In this document: positions 5,903 through 14,059 of the stretch, piece after piece
Layout: each line of letters begins with the position of its first letter
Position numbering within the stretch: position 1 is the first letter of the stretch
Origin: Methylohalobius sp964654415
GTDB taxonomy: Bacteria; Pseudomonadota; Gammaproteobacteria; Methylococcales; Methylothermaceae
NCBI GenBank assembly: GCA_964654415.1
Contig: CAZZIP010000020.1
Coordinates: 1 to 24,347, forward strand
Reading direction: 5' to 3'
Length of the DNA: 24,347 nucleotides
The notes under the pieces: generated by a model
The model's database searches: none
Told to the model about the DNA's origin: nothing
What the model saw: only the letters and a program-made list of their open reading frames with translations
Translations under genes and position numbers: made by a program

Positions 5903-7672
5903 ATGCGAACTCATCGGTGCGGTGAGCTTAACCAGACTCACCTTGGGCAAGAAGTAGAGTTGTGCGGCTGGGTACATCGCCGACGCGACCATGGAGGAGT
6001 GATTTTCATTGATTTGCGAGACCGGGAAGGGATCGTCCAGGTAGTAGTGGACCCATCCATGCCGGAAGCCTTCGCCTGTGCCGGACAGGTACGCAGCGAG
6101 TACGTGGTCAAAGTGCGTGGCACCGTTCGGCTTCGGCCTCCTGGAACTGAGAATCCGAACCTCCCGACCGGGAAAATCGAAGTTCTCGTCTCTGACTTGG
6201 AGATTCTCAACCGCGCCGAGACTCCCCCGTTTCCTATCGACAGCGAAATCCCGATCAGCGAGGAGATTCGCCTGCGTTATCGCTACTTGGATCTACGCCG
6301 TCCAGAGATGCAGGCCAAGCTCCGTACTCGCCGCGACGTAGTCCGGACCCTGCGCCGCTTCCTCGACGAACACGGGTTCTACGAGATCGAGACGCCGTTT
6401 TTGACCAAGGCCACCCCCGAGGGGGCACGCGACTATCTGGTTCCGAGCCGCACTCACCCGCACGCATTTTATGCTTTGCCGCAGTCGCCTCAGCTCTACA
6501 AGCAGCTTTTGATGATCGCTGGCTTTGACCGCTACTATCAGGTCGTGCGCTGTTTCCGCGACGAGGATTTGCGTGCCGACCGTCAGCCGGAGTTCACCCA
6601 GCTGGACATCGAAACCTCATTCATGGATGAGAATGAGATCATGGCCTTGATGGAGGAGATGATCCGCAACCTGTTTAGAGAGGTTCTGAGGGTCGATCTT
6701 CCCGATCCTTTTCCCCGCTTGACCTATGCCGAAGCCATCTCCCGCTTTGGCAGCGACAAGCCGGATTTGCGCATCCCTCTGGAGTTGGTGGAACTGACTG
6801 ATTTGCTGCGAGGGGTGGAATTTAAAGTCTTTTCAGCTCCGGCTAGCGACCCAGAGGGAAGGGTGGCGGCTTTGCGCCTGCCTAGAGGGGGCGAACTCAG
6901 CCGCAGGGAGATCGATCAGTTGACGGATTTTGTGGCCAACTACGGTGCCAGAGGACTGGCTTACATCAAGGTCAACGCGCGCGATCGGGGGCGCGATGGG
7001 CTTGTCTCGCCAATCTTGAAGTTCCTCCCGGATGCGGTGATCGAGAGTATTTTGCAGCGGACTCAGGCCGAAGCCGGCGACATCCTATTTTTCGGCGCCG
7101 ACAAAGCCAAGGTGGTCAACGATGCCTTAGGAGCGCTCAGAGTCAGGCTCGGCCACGAGCGCGGTTTGGTGGAGCCGGGCTGGCGGCCATTGTGGGTAGT
7201 CGAGTTTCCCATGTTCGAATGGGACGAGGAGCAAAAGCGTTGGATGGCATTGCACCATCCCTTTACTGCTCCCAGGTGCTCTGTCGAAGAGCTTAAGGCC
7301 AATCCAGGAAAAGCCTTGTCTAGGGCGTATGATATGGTTTTGAACGGTGTCGAAGTGGGTGGAGGATCGATCCGGATTCATACCCAAGAGATGCAGCAGG
7401 CGGTGTTCGAACTTTTAGGAATAGGGCCTAAGGAAGCCGAGGAGAAGTTTGGCTTTCTTCTGACTGCTCTGAAGTACGGTTGCCCCCCGCACGGCGGTAT
7501 CGCTTTTGGACTGGACCGTTTGGTGATGCTGATGACCGGTTCGAAGACCATCCGCGACGTGATGGCTTTTCCCAAGACCCAAACCGCAGCTTGTCCGATG
7601 GTGGATGCTCCGGCTAAGGTCACCGAGGAACAACTGCGCGAGCTCAGCATCCAATTGCGTAAACTGGCTTAA
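5903..7672 (+). CDS. aspS: Aspartate--tRNA ligase (bacterial type), probably non-discriminating
   Basis: AspRS charges tRNA-Asp with aspartate in the cytoplasm. The 589-residue protein has the N-terminal anticodon-binding OB domain starting MRTHRCGEL, class II motif 2 (FRDEDLRADRQPEF), a GAD insertion domain in the middle and motif 3 (GIAFGLDRLVML) near the end. An ATG at 5900 and a TTG at 5888 are also in frame. I chose 5903 because MRT aligns with the E. coli start. Position 30 is His and the segment near 79-82 is PPGT, which resembles the Pseudomonas-type non-discriminating enzyme (His31/Gly83) rather than E. coli (Leu30). If so, it also mischarges tRNA-Asn for GatCAB. Confidence 0.96.
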   Translation: MRTHRCGELNQTHLGQEVELCGWVHRRRDHGGVIFIDLRDREGIVQVVVDPSMPEAFACAGQVRSEYVVKVRGTVRLRPPGTENPNLPTGKIEVLVSDLEILNRAETPPFPIDSEIPISEEIRLRYRYLDLRRPEMQAKLRTRRDVVRTLRRFLDEHGFYEIETPFLTKATPEGARDYLVPSRTHPHAFYALPQSPQLYKQLLMIAGFDRYYQVVRCFRDEDLRADRQPEFTQLDIETSFMDENEIMALMEEMIRNLFREVLRVDLPDPFPRLTYAEAISRFGSDKPDLRIPLELVELTDLLRGVEFKVFSAPASDPEGRVAALRLPRGGELSRREIDQLTDFVANYGARGLAYIKVNARDRGRDGLVSPILKFLPDAVIESILQRTQAEAGDILFFGADKAKVVNDALGALRVRLGHERGLVEPGWRPLWVVEFPMFEWDEEQKRWMALHHPFTAPRCSVEELKANPGKALSRAYDMVLNGVEVGGGSIRIHTQEMQQAVFELLGIGPKEAEEKFGFLLTALKYGCPPHGGIAFGLDRLVMLMTGSKTIRDVMAFPKTQTAACPMVDAPAKVTEEQLRELSIQLRKLA

Positions 7673-7690
7673 AATTAGCTTAAGGAAATC

Positions 7691-8785
7691 ATGACTACAG
7701 CACTGGCGATCCAGGATTATGTCTTGCTTGAGGACAGCGAGTGCGAAGCCCGCATCCAGGCTGCCAAAGCTAGGCTAGGCGACCAGGTGGTGATCCTGGG
7801 CCACCATTATCAGCGCGACGAGGTATTCCGCCACGCTGATTTCACCGGTGACTCGCTTAAACTCTCGCGTCAGGCGGCTCGCTCTAGCGCTAAGTACATC
7901 GTCTTCTGTGGAGTGCACTTCATGGCGGAGGTGGCGGATATCTTGTCGCGGCCCGAACAGGTCTCGATCCTGCCGGATCTGGCCGCCGGCTGTTCGATGG
8001 CCGACATGGCCGATCGGGTCAAAGTCGAGCAGTGCTGGCGCGAGTTGGAGCAGGTGCTGGATGCGGAAGCCCAGATCACGCCGGTGACTTACATCAATTC
8101 GGCCGCTGACCTCAAGGCTTTTTGCGGCCGCCACGGTGGGATCGTGTGCACCTCGAGCAACGCTGCCCAAATCCTCGAATGGGCGTTCTCCCAGCGGGAC
8201 AAAGTGCTGTTCTTCCCAGATCAGCACCTGGGGCGCAATACCGGCTACCGGATGGGGATCGGGCTTGCGGAAATGGTCGTGTGGCAACCTGGCAAACCTT
8301 TGGGAGGATTGACCCCGGACCAGATCCTAGGCGCTAAGATCATCCTCTGGCAGGGATTCTGTTCGGTGCATCAGATGTTCCGCCCCGAGCATATCGACCA
8401 GTTTTTGGAACGCTACCCGGAAACCAAGGTGATTTCCCACCCCGAGTGCGCATTCGAAGTCTGCCAGAAGAGTCATTATATTGGTTCAACCGAGGCTATC
8501 CTCAAGACCGTGCGCAGTGCGCAAGCTGGGTCGCGCTGGTTAGTCGGGACTGAACTCAATCTTGTCAATCGGTTGCGCCAGGAGATGAAACCTAAGGGAG
8601 TGGATGTCCATTTCATGTCGCCTATGGTGTGTATGTGTTCCACCATGTTTCGCATCGATCCCCAGCACTTGGCCTGGGTGCTCGAAAATCTAGTGGCAGG
8701 GAACGTAGTCAACAGAATCCGGGTGCCGGAGGAAACCGCAAGCTTAGCCAAGCTAGCATTGGACCGGATGCTGGCTTTAGCTTAG
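7691..8785 (+). CDS. nadA: Quinolinate synthase NadA
   Basis: NadA condenses iminoaspartate (from NadB) with dihydroxyacetone phosphate to make quinolinate, the NAD precursor. It has 364 residues. Three cysteines bind the [4Fe-4S] cluster; C73 in FCGVHFMAE, C153 in IVCTSSNA and one in the C-terminal MVCMCSTM (312-319) fit these positions. GHHYQ near 37 and the FPDQHLGRN and HPEC segments are typical. AAGGAAA is a fair ribosome site 6-9 bases before the ATG. It follows aspS by 18 bases, so it is likely co-transcribed. nadB and nadC are not here. Its stop is one base from the stop of convergent ribA. Confidence 0.96.
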   Translation: MTTALAIQDYVLLEDSECEARIQAAKARLGDQVVILGHHYQRDEVFRHADFTGDSLKLSRQAARSSAKYIVFCGVHFMAEVADILSRPEQVSILPDLAAGCSMADMADRVKVEQCWRELEQVLDAEAQITPVTYINSAADLKAFCGRHGGIVCTSSNAAQILEWAFSQRDKVLFFPDQHLGRNTGYRMGIGLAEMVVWQPGKPLGGLTPDQILGAKIILWQGFCSVHQMFRPEHIDQFLERYPETKVISHPECAFEVCQKSHYIGSTEAILKTVRSAQAGSRWLVGTELNLVNRLRQEMKPKGVDVHFMSPMVCMCSTMFRIDPQHLAWVLENLVAGNVVNRIRVPEETASLAKLALDRMLALA

Positions 8786-8786
8786 C

Positions 8787-9416
8787 TCAGCTAGATTCGT
8801 CCAGTTTTTTCAAGCTCAAAAGATGGGCCATTTTCTCTGCTTTGGTTCTAAGGTAGTGCAGGTTCTCGAAGGTGTGGCCGACCTCGATCGGGATTCGTTC
8901 GCTCACGCAGATGCCGTACTGCTCGAGTTCTTCGATTTTGTGCGGATTGTTGGTGATCAGGCGCACCGATCGGACATCGAGGTCTTTGAGGATCAGGGCC
9001 GCGATGCGGTAGTTGCGTTCGTCGGGTTGATGCCCCAATTTTAGGTTGGCATCCACAGTGTCTAGCCCTTGATCCTGCAGATTATAGGCCTGAAGTTTCT
9101 TGAATAATCCGATTCCACGGCCTTCTTGGCGCAGATACAGCAGCACTCCGCGCTCTGACTGGCCGATCATGCGCATCGCCTCCGTCAATTGTTCCCCGCA
9201 ATCACAACGCATGGAACCGAATACATCGCCGGTGATGCATTCGGAGTGGAGCCGCACGAGCACTTTGCTTTGGCCTTTAACTTCTCCTTTGACTAAAGCT
9301 AAATGTTCTTTGTGGTCTAAGTCGTTTTCGTAGTAGTGCAGCATGAATTCGCCATACCGGTTAGGAATGCGGGCGCAGACAGTATTGGTAACGCGAATCT
9401 GTTTTATACGATCCAT
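8787..9416 (-). CDS. ribA: GTP cyclohydrolase II (stand-alone RibA)
   Basis: RibA opens GTP to start riboflavin synthesis. The zinc ligands C60, C71 and C73 are in SECITGDVFGSMRCDCGE, and the catalytic segment LRQEGRGIGLFKKL and the DLDVRSVRLITNNPHK segment are present. At 209 residues it matches the stand-alone E. coli form rather than a RibB-RibA fusion. No FMN riboswitch is visible upstream; the 68 bases to the next gene hold no recognisable element. The ribosome site before ATG 9416 is weak. The gene is convergent with nadA with a single base between stops, and no terminator fits between them. Confidence 0.96.
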   Translation of the reverse strand: MDRIKQIRVTNTVCARIPNRYGEFMLHYYENDLDHKEHLALVKGEVKGQSKVLVRLHSECITGDVFGSMRCDCGEQLTEAMRMIGQSERGVLLYLRQEGRGIGLFKKLQAYNLQDQGLDTVDANLKLGHQPDERNYRIAALILKDLDVRSVRLITNNPHKIEELEQYGICVSERIPIEVGHTFENLHYLRTKAEKMAHLLSLKKLDESS

Positions 9417-9484
9417 CTCAACCCGAAGGAGTCAATAGAAAATACATATATCATTTGATCCTATCGCTGGCGAATGGTTTGGGT

Positions 9485-10402
9485 TCAGTCAGAGGGTAAT
9501 TGGCTCAAACTCGGCAGTCTTAGGCTCAATTCCTGCGTGACTTCCTCAGAAACTTGAGTTTCTTGTTCCAACTGCAACAGGGTGATCGTCATCGCGGCAG
9601 TTGTGATTGGGTCTAAAAACGCGGCCTTGATCCAATAAGTTAAGATCAGCGCGAACGCGTATTGCCAAAATCCTAAGTCCGCAGGAAGGGCTTCGTCCAC
9701 CCATCCCACCGGTTTTAGGAACAGCCAGAAGGCAAACAGGGATAAGCTGTACGAGAATGCGCTCAAAATCAGACTATGCCTGAAAATCTCCCGATAATGC
9801 GCGCAGAAGATCAGCGCACCCCGGCGCAAGTCACCTAGGCGACCTTCCTTGTTTGCAAAAGCCAAGATGGCTTCGACGCCAGACTTTCCAAATAGGCTTG
9901 CCGTCAATCCCTTTTGCAGCCAGCCAGCCAGAGGCCGGGGCAATAATTGACCGAGAGAGTTACCGGGAGGAAGATTGGTAAAGGACTCTAAGACAAATTG
10001 TCGGATTTTGCAGTAGCAGTCAAAGCTTGCCTGCGCGGAGGGAAACAGCTTGAGCACGAAAGAATCGAGTTGCTTTAGCTGTTCTTTGCCCGAAGGAAGT
10101 TCCTGGCCGGTCAGGCGTTTGACCATCGCCGCCAGGTGAATCAGGTCGACCCTATGGAATAGGGTGGGACGAGCCATACGAATAATATAAATACAGACAG
10201 CCAGTCCGAAGATTGCCCCGAGCTGCGCCCAATAGCCTGGATTCCGGGCAAAGGAGGCAAGGCCATAGAAGGTACCGGCGCCCAGGGGGATAGATACCAA
10301 ATAAGCCAGCGCGATTGCCCCGTAAACCAATAGCCGCCGGGTGGTAGCTGGCATGGTGCGCTCCAAGATTCGGGTGGCAGTGAGCAGTTGCGGCTGTGGC
10401 AT
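9485..10402 (-). CDS. Integral membrane protein of unknown function
   Basis: I do not recognise this 305-residue protein. Hydrophobic segments near residues 24-46, 58-76, 212-235 and 242-265 suggest about four membrane spans. A soluble, weakly charged region of about 130 residues lies between the second and third spans. It ends in a short Glu/Ser/Leu-rich tail. AAGGG lies 7 bases before the ATG at 10402, supporting this start. It lies 20 bases downstream of the EAL/HDOD gene on the same strand, so the two are probably one operon. A role as a membrane partner of that signalling protein is conceivable but unproven. Confidence 0.75.
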   Translation of the reverse strand: MPQPQLLTATRILERTMPATTRRLLVYGAIALAYLVSIPLGAGTFYGLASFARNPGYWAQLGAIFGLAVCIYIIRMARPTLFHRVDLIHLAAMVKRLTGQELPSGKEQLKQLDSFVLKLFPSAQASFDCYCKIRQFVLESFTNLPPGNSLGQLLPRPLAGWLQKGLTASLFGKSGVEAILAFANKEGRLGDLRRGALIFCAHYREIFRHSLILSAFSYSLSLFAFWLFLKPVGWVDEALPADLGFWQYAFALILTYWIKAAFLDPITTAAMTITLLQLEQETQVSEEVTQELSLRLPSLSQLPSD

Positions 10403-10422
10403 GCTGAGCCCTTTGGGGTTGA

Positions 10423-11604
10423 TTACATTTGAAGTTGGCGGCGCACTTCTTCAGCTTGGTCGATCGCCTCTAGATAAGCCTTTAAGGTGGTTTCCAGGTC
10501 GAGTTCTGCCAATGGTAGTTTATGACACAAGCCGTATTCTAGGCACACGGTGGTTTGTAAAACAAGGCCCAGCGGACCGCTGCCGTACAGCAGAGCTTGG
10601 TTGATCTCATCGACCAAGTTGATGTGGCGCAGGATTTCTTCCATAGGTGCATCCATGATCGCATCGAGCAAGGAAAAAAGTCCAACGATATAGCACTGCT
10701 CGGCATCACTGCGTCCCAGCAGCATGGCGATCGCCTCGCAAGTGCGGGCGCGTACTAGGGCGGTGATTAATAATTCGCGGGGCTTGTAATCGATCGCGTT
10801 CACCAAAATCACCGTAGCCCAATGTTTTATTCGGGTCAGACCTAGGAAAACCACGGCTCTGCGAAGAGAATCGACTCTTTTGGGCAGGCCATAGAAGGCA
10901 GCATTGATCAAGCGCAATAGCTTGTAGCTCAAAGTCACATCGTGGCTGATGAGATTTTCGATTTCTTCGATGGTGATCCCTGGATCGTAAAGGCGTGCAA
11001 TCAGGTGGAGGACCGCAAGCCGGTTGGCCGGCAGGTGGGTTCCGTGGATCAGGCGAGGGCATTCGAAATACCGACCCTGGAAATAATCGAACCCGCACTC
11101 GAAGGCAGCATCGTATTGCATCTGGGTTTCTACATGGCGAACGAGCAATTTGATCCCCCTCGTATGGAGACTTTCCACCTGAGGTTCGATCTCAGCTAAC
11201 GGAACATTGGCCTCAAACGCCCAGATGCTAACAGATTCCAGGTTTTGAGCTGCTTGAGGGTCGTAGCGGTCGCTGCTGATCGCAATCACATAGCCCTCCT
11301 TGACCAGCCGGTTTAAATCTTCAAAGGTCAGACGGGCAAGTGTTTCTTGGGGAAGATAGACGATCAGTTTGTCCCGGGGCCAGGGCAAAGCGGACAGTTC
11401 CGGCAACAACGACGCTGGCAGCTGGAGCAAGCCAGTTTGCCCGCCGGTAATGCGCTCTAAGCGCAGCGTTTGCCACATCCGTTTTAGGAATTCCTCCAGT
11501 TGCGCCTCGTCCTGACTTGGAAAGCTGCAGGGGCGAAGCTCATAAGCGAATAAATTGAGGGACCGATCGTAAACGGGCGTGCGGCCAATAAACCCGGAAA
11601 TCAT
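10423..11604 (-). CDS. YuxH-type degenerate EAL / HDOD signalling protein
   Basis: The 393-residue protein has an N-terminal EAL-like domain (about 1-190) followed by an HDOD domain (about 195-390). The EAL half begins GRTPVYDRSLNLFAYELR and ends GFDYFQGRYFE, but the metal-binding and catalytic EAL residues are lost; for example YLPQE appears where an acidic ExT/E motif is expected, and no DDFG is present. It should therefore bind or sense, not hydrolyse, cyclic-di-GMP. The HDOD half shows LLRLINAAFYGLP and AVVFLGLTRIKHWA, which match the family. Such proteins act in motility, biofilm or stress signalling. A GGAG-containing site lies upstream of ATG 11604. It is divergent from the tRNA-Met gene. 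Confidence 0.88.
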   Translation of the reverse strand: MISGFIGRTPVYDRSLNLFAYELRPCSFPSQDEAQLEEFLKRMWQTLRLERITGGQTGLLQLPASLLPELSALPWPRDKLIVYLPQETLARLTFEDLNRLVKEGYVIAISSDRYDPQAAQNLESVSIWAFEANVPLAEIEPQVESLHTRGIKLLVRHVETQMQYDAAFECGFDYFQGRYFECPRLIHGTHLPANRLAVLHLIARLYDPGITIEEIENLISHDVTLSYKLLRLINAAFYGLPKRVDSLRRAVVFLGLTRIKHWATVILVNAIDYKPRELLITALVRARTCEAIAMLLGRSDAEQCYIVGLFSLLDAIMDAPMEEILRHINLVDEINQALLYGSGPLGLVLQTTVCLEYGLCHKLPLAELDLETTLKAYLEAIDQAEEVRRQLQM

Positions 11605-11660
11605 GGGAAGTTCTCCGATTGCCTTTTATGGAGCACGATAATCGCATCCACCATATATCC

Positions 11661-11691
11661 TTGACAGGATAATCCAGATTTTGAATATAAT
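11661..11691 (+). promoter_or_regulatory. Sigma-70 promoter of tRNA-Met
   Basis: There is a perfect -35 box TTGACA (11661-11666) and a perfect -10 box TATAAT (11686-11691). They are separated by 19 bases, a little longer than optimal. The predicted start lies a few bases before the tRNA 5' end at 11705, which would leave a very short leader. Confidence 0.75.
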
Positions 11692-11704
11692 ACACGCCAT
11701 TTAT

Positions 11705-11778
11705 GGCTACGTAGCTCAGGTGGTTAGAGCACAGCACTCATAATGCTGGTGTCGGTGGTTCGAGTCCACCCGTAGCCA
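11705..11778 (+). tRNA. tRNA-Met (CAT), elongator
   Basis: The cloverleaf is complete: acceptor GGCTACG/CGTAGCC (7 bp), D stem GCTC/GAGC, anticodon stem CAGCA/TGCTG with loop CTCATAA (anticodon CAT at 11739-11741), variable loop GTGTC, T stem GGTGG/CCACC with loop TTCGAGT, and discriminator A at 11778. The fully paired acceptor and its identity to E. coli elongator tRNA-Met exclude the initiator; tRNA-Ile2 (also CAT) has a different acceptor. The 3' CCA is not encoded (CTT follows), so CCA must be added after transcription. Confidence 0.97.
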
Positions 11779-11854
11779 CTTTCCCCAATTTCCTGCCAAT
11801 ATCTTTCTTCACTCGAAGGGGCGGTTTGGGCTAGATTCAGGCTGGCTGATTTGG

Positions 11855-11883
11855 CACAATAACCGTGCGCTTACACAATAACC
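11855..11883 (+). repeat. 10-bp direct repeat upstream of the cupredoxin operon
   Basis: CACAATAACC occurs at 11855-11864 and again at 11874-11883, 19 bp apart (start to start). This lies immediately upstream of the ribosome site of the gene at 11904. The near two-turn spacing suits paired binding of a regulator, though a promoter could not be pinned down around it. Confidence 0.5.
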
Positions 11884-11903
11884 ACAACGAGTGGAGGAGA
11901 GTC

Positions 11904-12509
11904 ATGCCGACTATCACGATTAAGTTCATTGCGATAATTTTGGCGATTTTTTTCAGTTCATCCGCCTTTGCTGATGGTGGTGGCGGAGGCACTGTTGGAG
12001 GTGGGTGCCGTCTCTCGGTCGGGGATTTTGCCTTGATGTTTTCTGCCTACCAGCCTCAGTTGACGGGGGATGCGAAATTTTGCACTGAGATTCCTGGCTT
12101 GGGACAAACGAATTTGGTGTTTGATTACGAGTCCCTAGAAGGGTCTACTGCTAAAAAAGCAAGTCTAGACTTAGACAGGCAGATTAAGGAGATGACAATC
12201 GAAATTGAAGTCAAGAAAGGAGATCAAAGTATTTTTAAACGTTCTCCTGAAAAGTTTAAGACTGGAATCTTGGAATCCGTGGTCAACTTCCAGGAGGCAG
12301 GCGATTACGTAGTTGAGGTCAAGCTTACCGATCCGAGCGGTAAAACCGTAGAGAATCACTTGCCTCTTAAAGTCGGTACAGGCGGTACTTCACTGCGAAA
12401 CCTGATTATTGCCGCCGTGCTAATTGTAGCAGCAGTTTATCTATTTTATCTGTCCAGCGCCGGTTTTCGGAAAAAAGTGGACGATATGCTGGTAAAAATA
12501 AAAAGATAA
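11904..12509 (+). CDS. Secreted, C-terminally membrane-anchored protein; first gene of cupredoxin trio
   Basis: I cannot name this 201-residue protein. A clear signal peptide (1-23, ending SSAFA) is followed by a glycine-rich DGGGGGTVGGG stretch and a region with C35 and C60 (CRLSVGD...KFC). About 75-160 looks like a beta-rich Ig-like or FixH-like domain, ending in DPSGKTVENHLPLKV. A membrane span at about 166-184 is followed by a basic cytoplasmic tail. The start at 11904 is fixed by GGAGGAGAG just upstream. It overlaps nothing and is 4 bases from the multicopper-oxidase-like gene, with which it surely forms an operon. Relatives that I recall sit beside similar copper proteins in methane and ammonia oxidisers. 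That memory cannot be checked here. Confidence 0.8.
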   Translation: MPTITIKFIAIILAIFFSSSAFADGGGGGTVGGGCRLSVGDFALMFSAYQPQLTGDAKFCTEIPGLGQTNLVFDYESLEGSTAKKASLDLDRQIKEMTIEIEVKKGDQSIFKRSPEKFKTGILESVVNFQEAGDYVVEVKLTDPSGKTVENHLPLKVGTGGTSLRNLIIAAVLIVAAVYLFYLSSAGFRKKVDDMLVKIKR

Positions 12510-12513
12510 CTCA

Positions 12514-14058
12514 ATGCAGGTTTGCCTTTTATCTATCGCTGGCGCCTTGATGCTGGGTGGGTTCGTTTCAGTGATGGCGGCGGATGCCAAACCGCCGCCT
12601 TCCTTTGAAGTAGAAAAGGGTGAAGCTGAGCTGTTTTGCCCTAAGGGGCGGCCGCCCGAATGGCGTCATGCCCAAGTAGTAGAAGGCATCGAGATTCAGG
12701 AGGAGCGGGTTTGCTTGCCGGACGACCCCTACACGATTGCTGCTTTCGTCAAGGGGACCAACAACATTACTGTGCCTACCTTGATGAAAACTCCCCTGGC
12801 CGCCGACGCGGTGATCAAGAAAAATGATCGCGACGGCGACGGTGATCCGGATGAAATCATCATCAAATTGGAGATCGCCGAATTGAACGGCGCTTCCTCA
12901 GGGCAGGGGGAAAGTCTTGAGTTTAGCATTGCTCCCGGGATTAAGCCGGCGTTTTGGGTATTTTCCCCCAAGCTGCGCCTGTTGGCCTCTCAGGATGAGG
13001 CGCTTGAGTTGCGTTTTCCATCCCCAGTGATTCGGGTTGAGGCCGGAGACACAGTCCAGCTCGTTTTGGAAAACACCCACTATCTGCCGCATACTTTTGC
13101 TTTGTTCGGGGTCGATCACCCATTTGCTCGCGAGAAGAGACCTGCCCCTCCGGGACAAGCTCTAGTGTATGAGTTTACCCCAAGGCAGCCGGGAACCATG
13201 TTTTACCAAGCTGATGGCTCGGCTGAAGTGAGTTTGGGTCTGATCGGCATGTTCGTAGTAGAGGAAAATCGACCCAATAACTGGGTGCAAACTTTTAACA
13301 TAGGAGCAGGCAAAGTTCGCCATCCGGCCAGGGGAGTCCTGGAAAAATATGATCAGGAATACGATATTCAATACCAGGCCGTCGATAAAGAATTACATCA
13401 GCTCGTGCAGCTTGCCGGCACCCCGGAACAAGTCGCCCAAAGTTTGGCAGGGTATTCTGGCAGGATGGACGAAGACTACTTTTTGCTCAACGGTCGTTTG
13501 TTCCCCTATGTCTTGCGCGACTCTCCCATCATAGTCAAGCCAGATCAGGCGATCAAACTGCGCCTGTTCAATGCCCAAAGCGATGCGGTCGCAATCGCTT
13601 TTCAAGGTCACAGAGTGAGCATCACCCACTACGACGGCATAGAACATCATCCGCTGGCCCAAGTGATGCGCGACGTTCTCGATCTGGCTCCAGGGCAGCG
13701 CTTAGATCTCAATCTAGTTACCAGCGACGATGGCTTGCATAGTTTTGGTCCTGGCGTCTGGACGATTTCCGGTCGAAACCTAGGAGGAAGGTCAGCGTGG
13801 AGGCAGTTAGGTGCGATCGTGTACGAATCTTCCCTCGGCCCAGAGGATGTCCCGGACATCGACCTTGGCCAGTTTGCTAGTTCCACTGGTAAGACGCTGG
13901 ATTCCAGTGCCATTGAAAAGCAGGCTAGGCAAGCCAAGCCGACAAAGCTTGTTTACGATCTGCTCGTGGGTTTGTTTCTAGGATTTTTAGCGTATGTGTT
14001 GTTCGCCAACCAAAAGCGCGCCCGCGAACTGATTCATCGCTGCTTGACCAAGAGTTAA
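12514..14058 (+). CDS. Multicopper-oxidase-fold protein lacking copper-ligand motifs
   Basis: The protein has 514 residues with a signal peptide (1-23), cupredoxin domains at about 165-255 and 320-440, and a C-terminal membrane span at about 480-497. The framework segments of one multicopper oxidase family are kept: AAFVKGTNNITVPTL, RVEAGDTVQLVLENTHYLPH, GVDHPF, PRQPGTMFY, IGMFVVEENRPNNWVQT, ITHYDGIEHHP and APGQRLDLNL. The copper sites are not. Where HFHG is expected after LPHT there is ALFG (196-199). Where FYHCH is expected there is FYQAD (230-234). Where a HTHGH is expected there is AFQGH (362-366), and the late HDH is SGR. The frame is intact, so this looks like a repurposed scaffold. A copper oxidase activity is unlikely. 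Confidence 0.82.
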   Translation: MQVCLLSIAGALMLGGFVSVMAADAKPPPSFEVEKGEAELFCPKGRPPEWRHAQVVEGIEIQEERVCLPDDPYTIAAFVKGTNNITVPTLMKTPLAADAVIKKNDRDGDGDPDEIIIKLEIAELNGASSGQGESLEFSIAPGIKPAFWVFSPKLRLLASQDEALELRFPSPVIRVEAGDTVQLVLENTHYLPHTFALFGVDHPFAREKRPAPPGQALVYEFTPRQPGTMFYQADGSAEVSLGLIGMFVVEENRPNNWVQTFNIGAGKVRHPARGVLEKYDQEYDIQYQAVDKELHQLVQLAGTPEQVAQSLAGYSGRMDEDYFLLNGRLFPYVLRDSPIIVKPDQAIKLRLFNAQSDAVAIAFQGHRVSITHYDGIEHHPLAQVMRDVLDLAPGQRLDLNLVTSDDGLHSFGPGVWTISGRNLGGRSAWRQLGAIVYESSLGPEDVPDIDLGQFASSTGKTLDSSAIEKQARQAKPTKLVYDLLVGLFLGFLAYVLFANQKRARELIHRCLTKS

Positions 14059-14059
14059 A

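Noticed and set aside
7775..8287. 170-codon minus-strand frame opposite nadA
   Set aside because: It has no recognisable motif, lies fully inside a conserved gene in the opposite strand and reflects GC-skewed codon third positions.
8770..8800. TAGCTTAGCTCAGCTA inverted-repeat-like sequence between nadA and ribA
   Set aside because: The stem is short and imperfect with no T-run, and both stop codons lie inside it, so I do not call it a terminator.
11852..11868. TGGCAC resembling the -24 element of a sigma-54 promoter before the cupredoxin trio
   Set aside because: The -12 element (TTGC) is absent; GG-N10 is followed by GT and the region reads CCGT. The hexamer is partly the first direct repeat.
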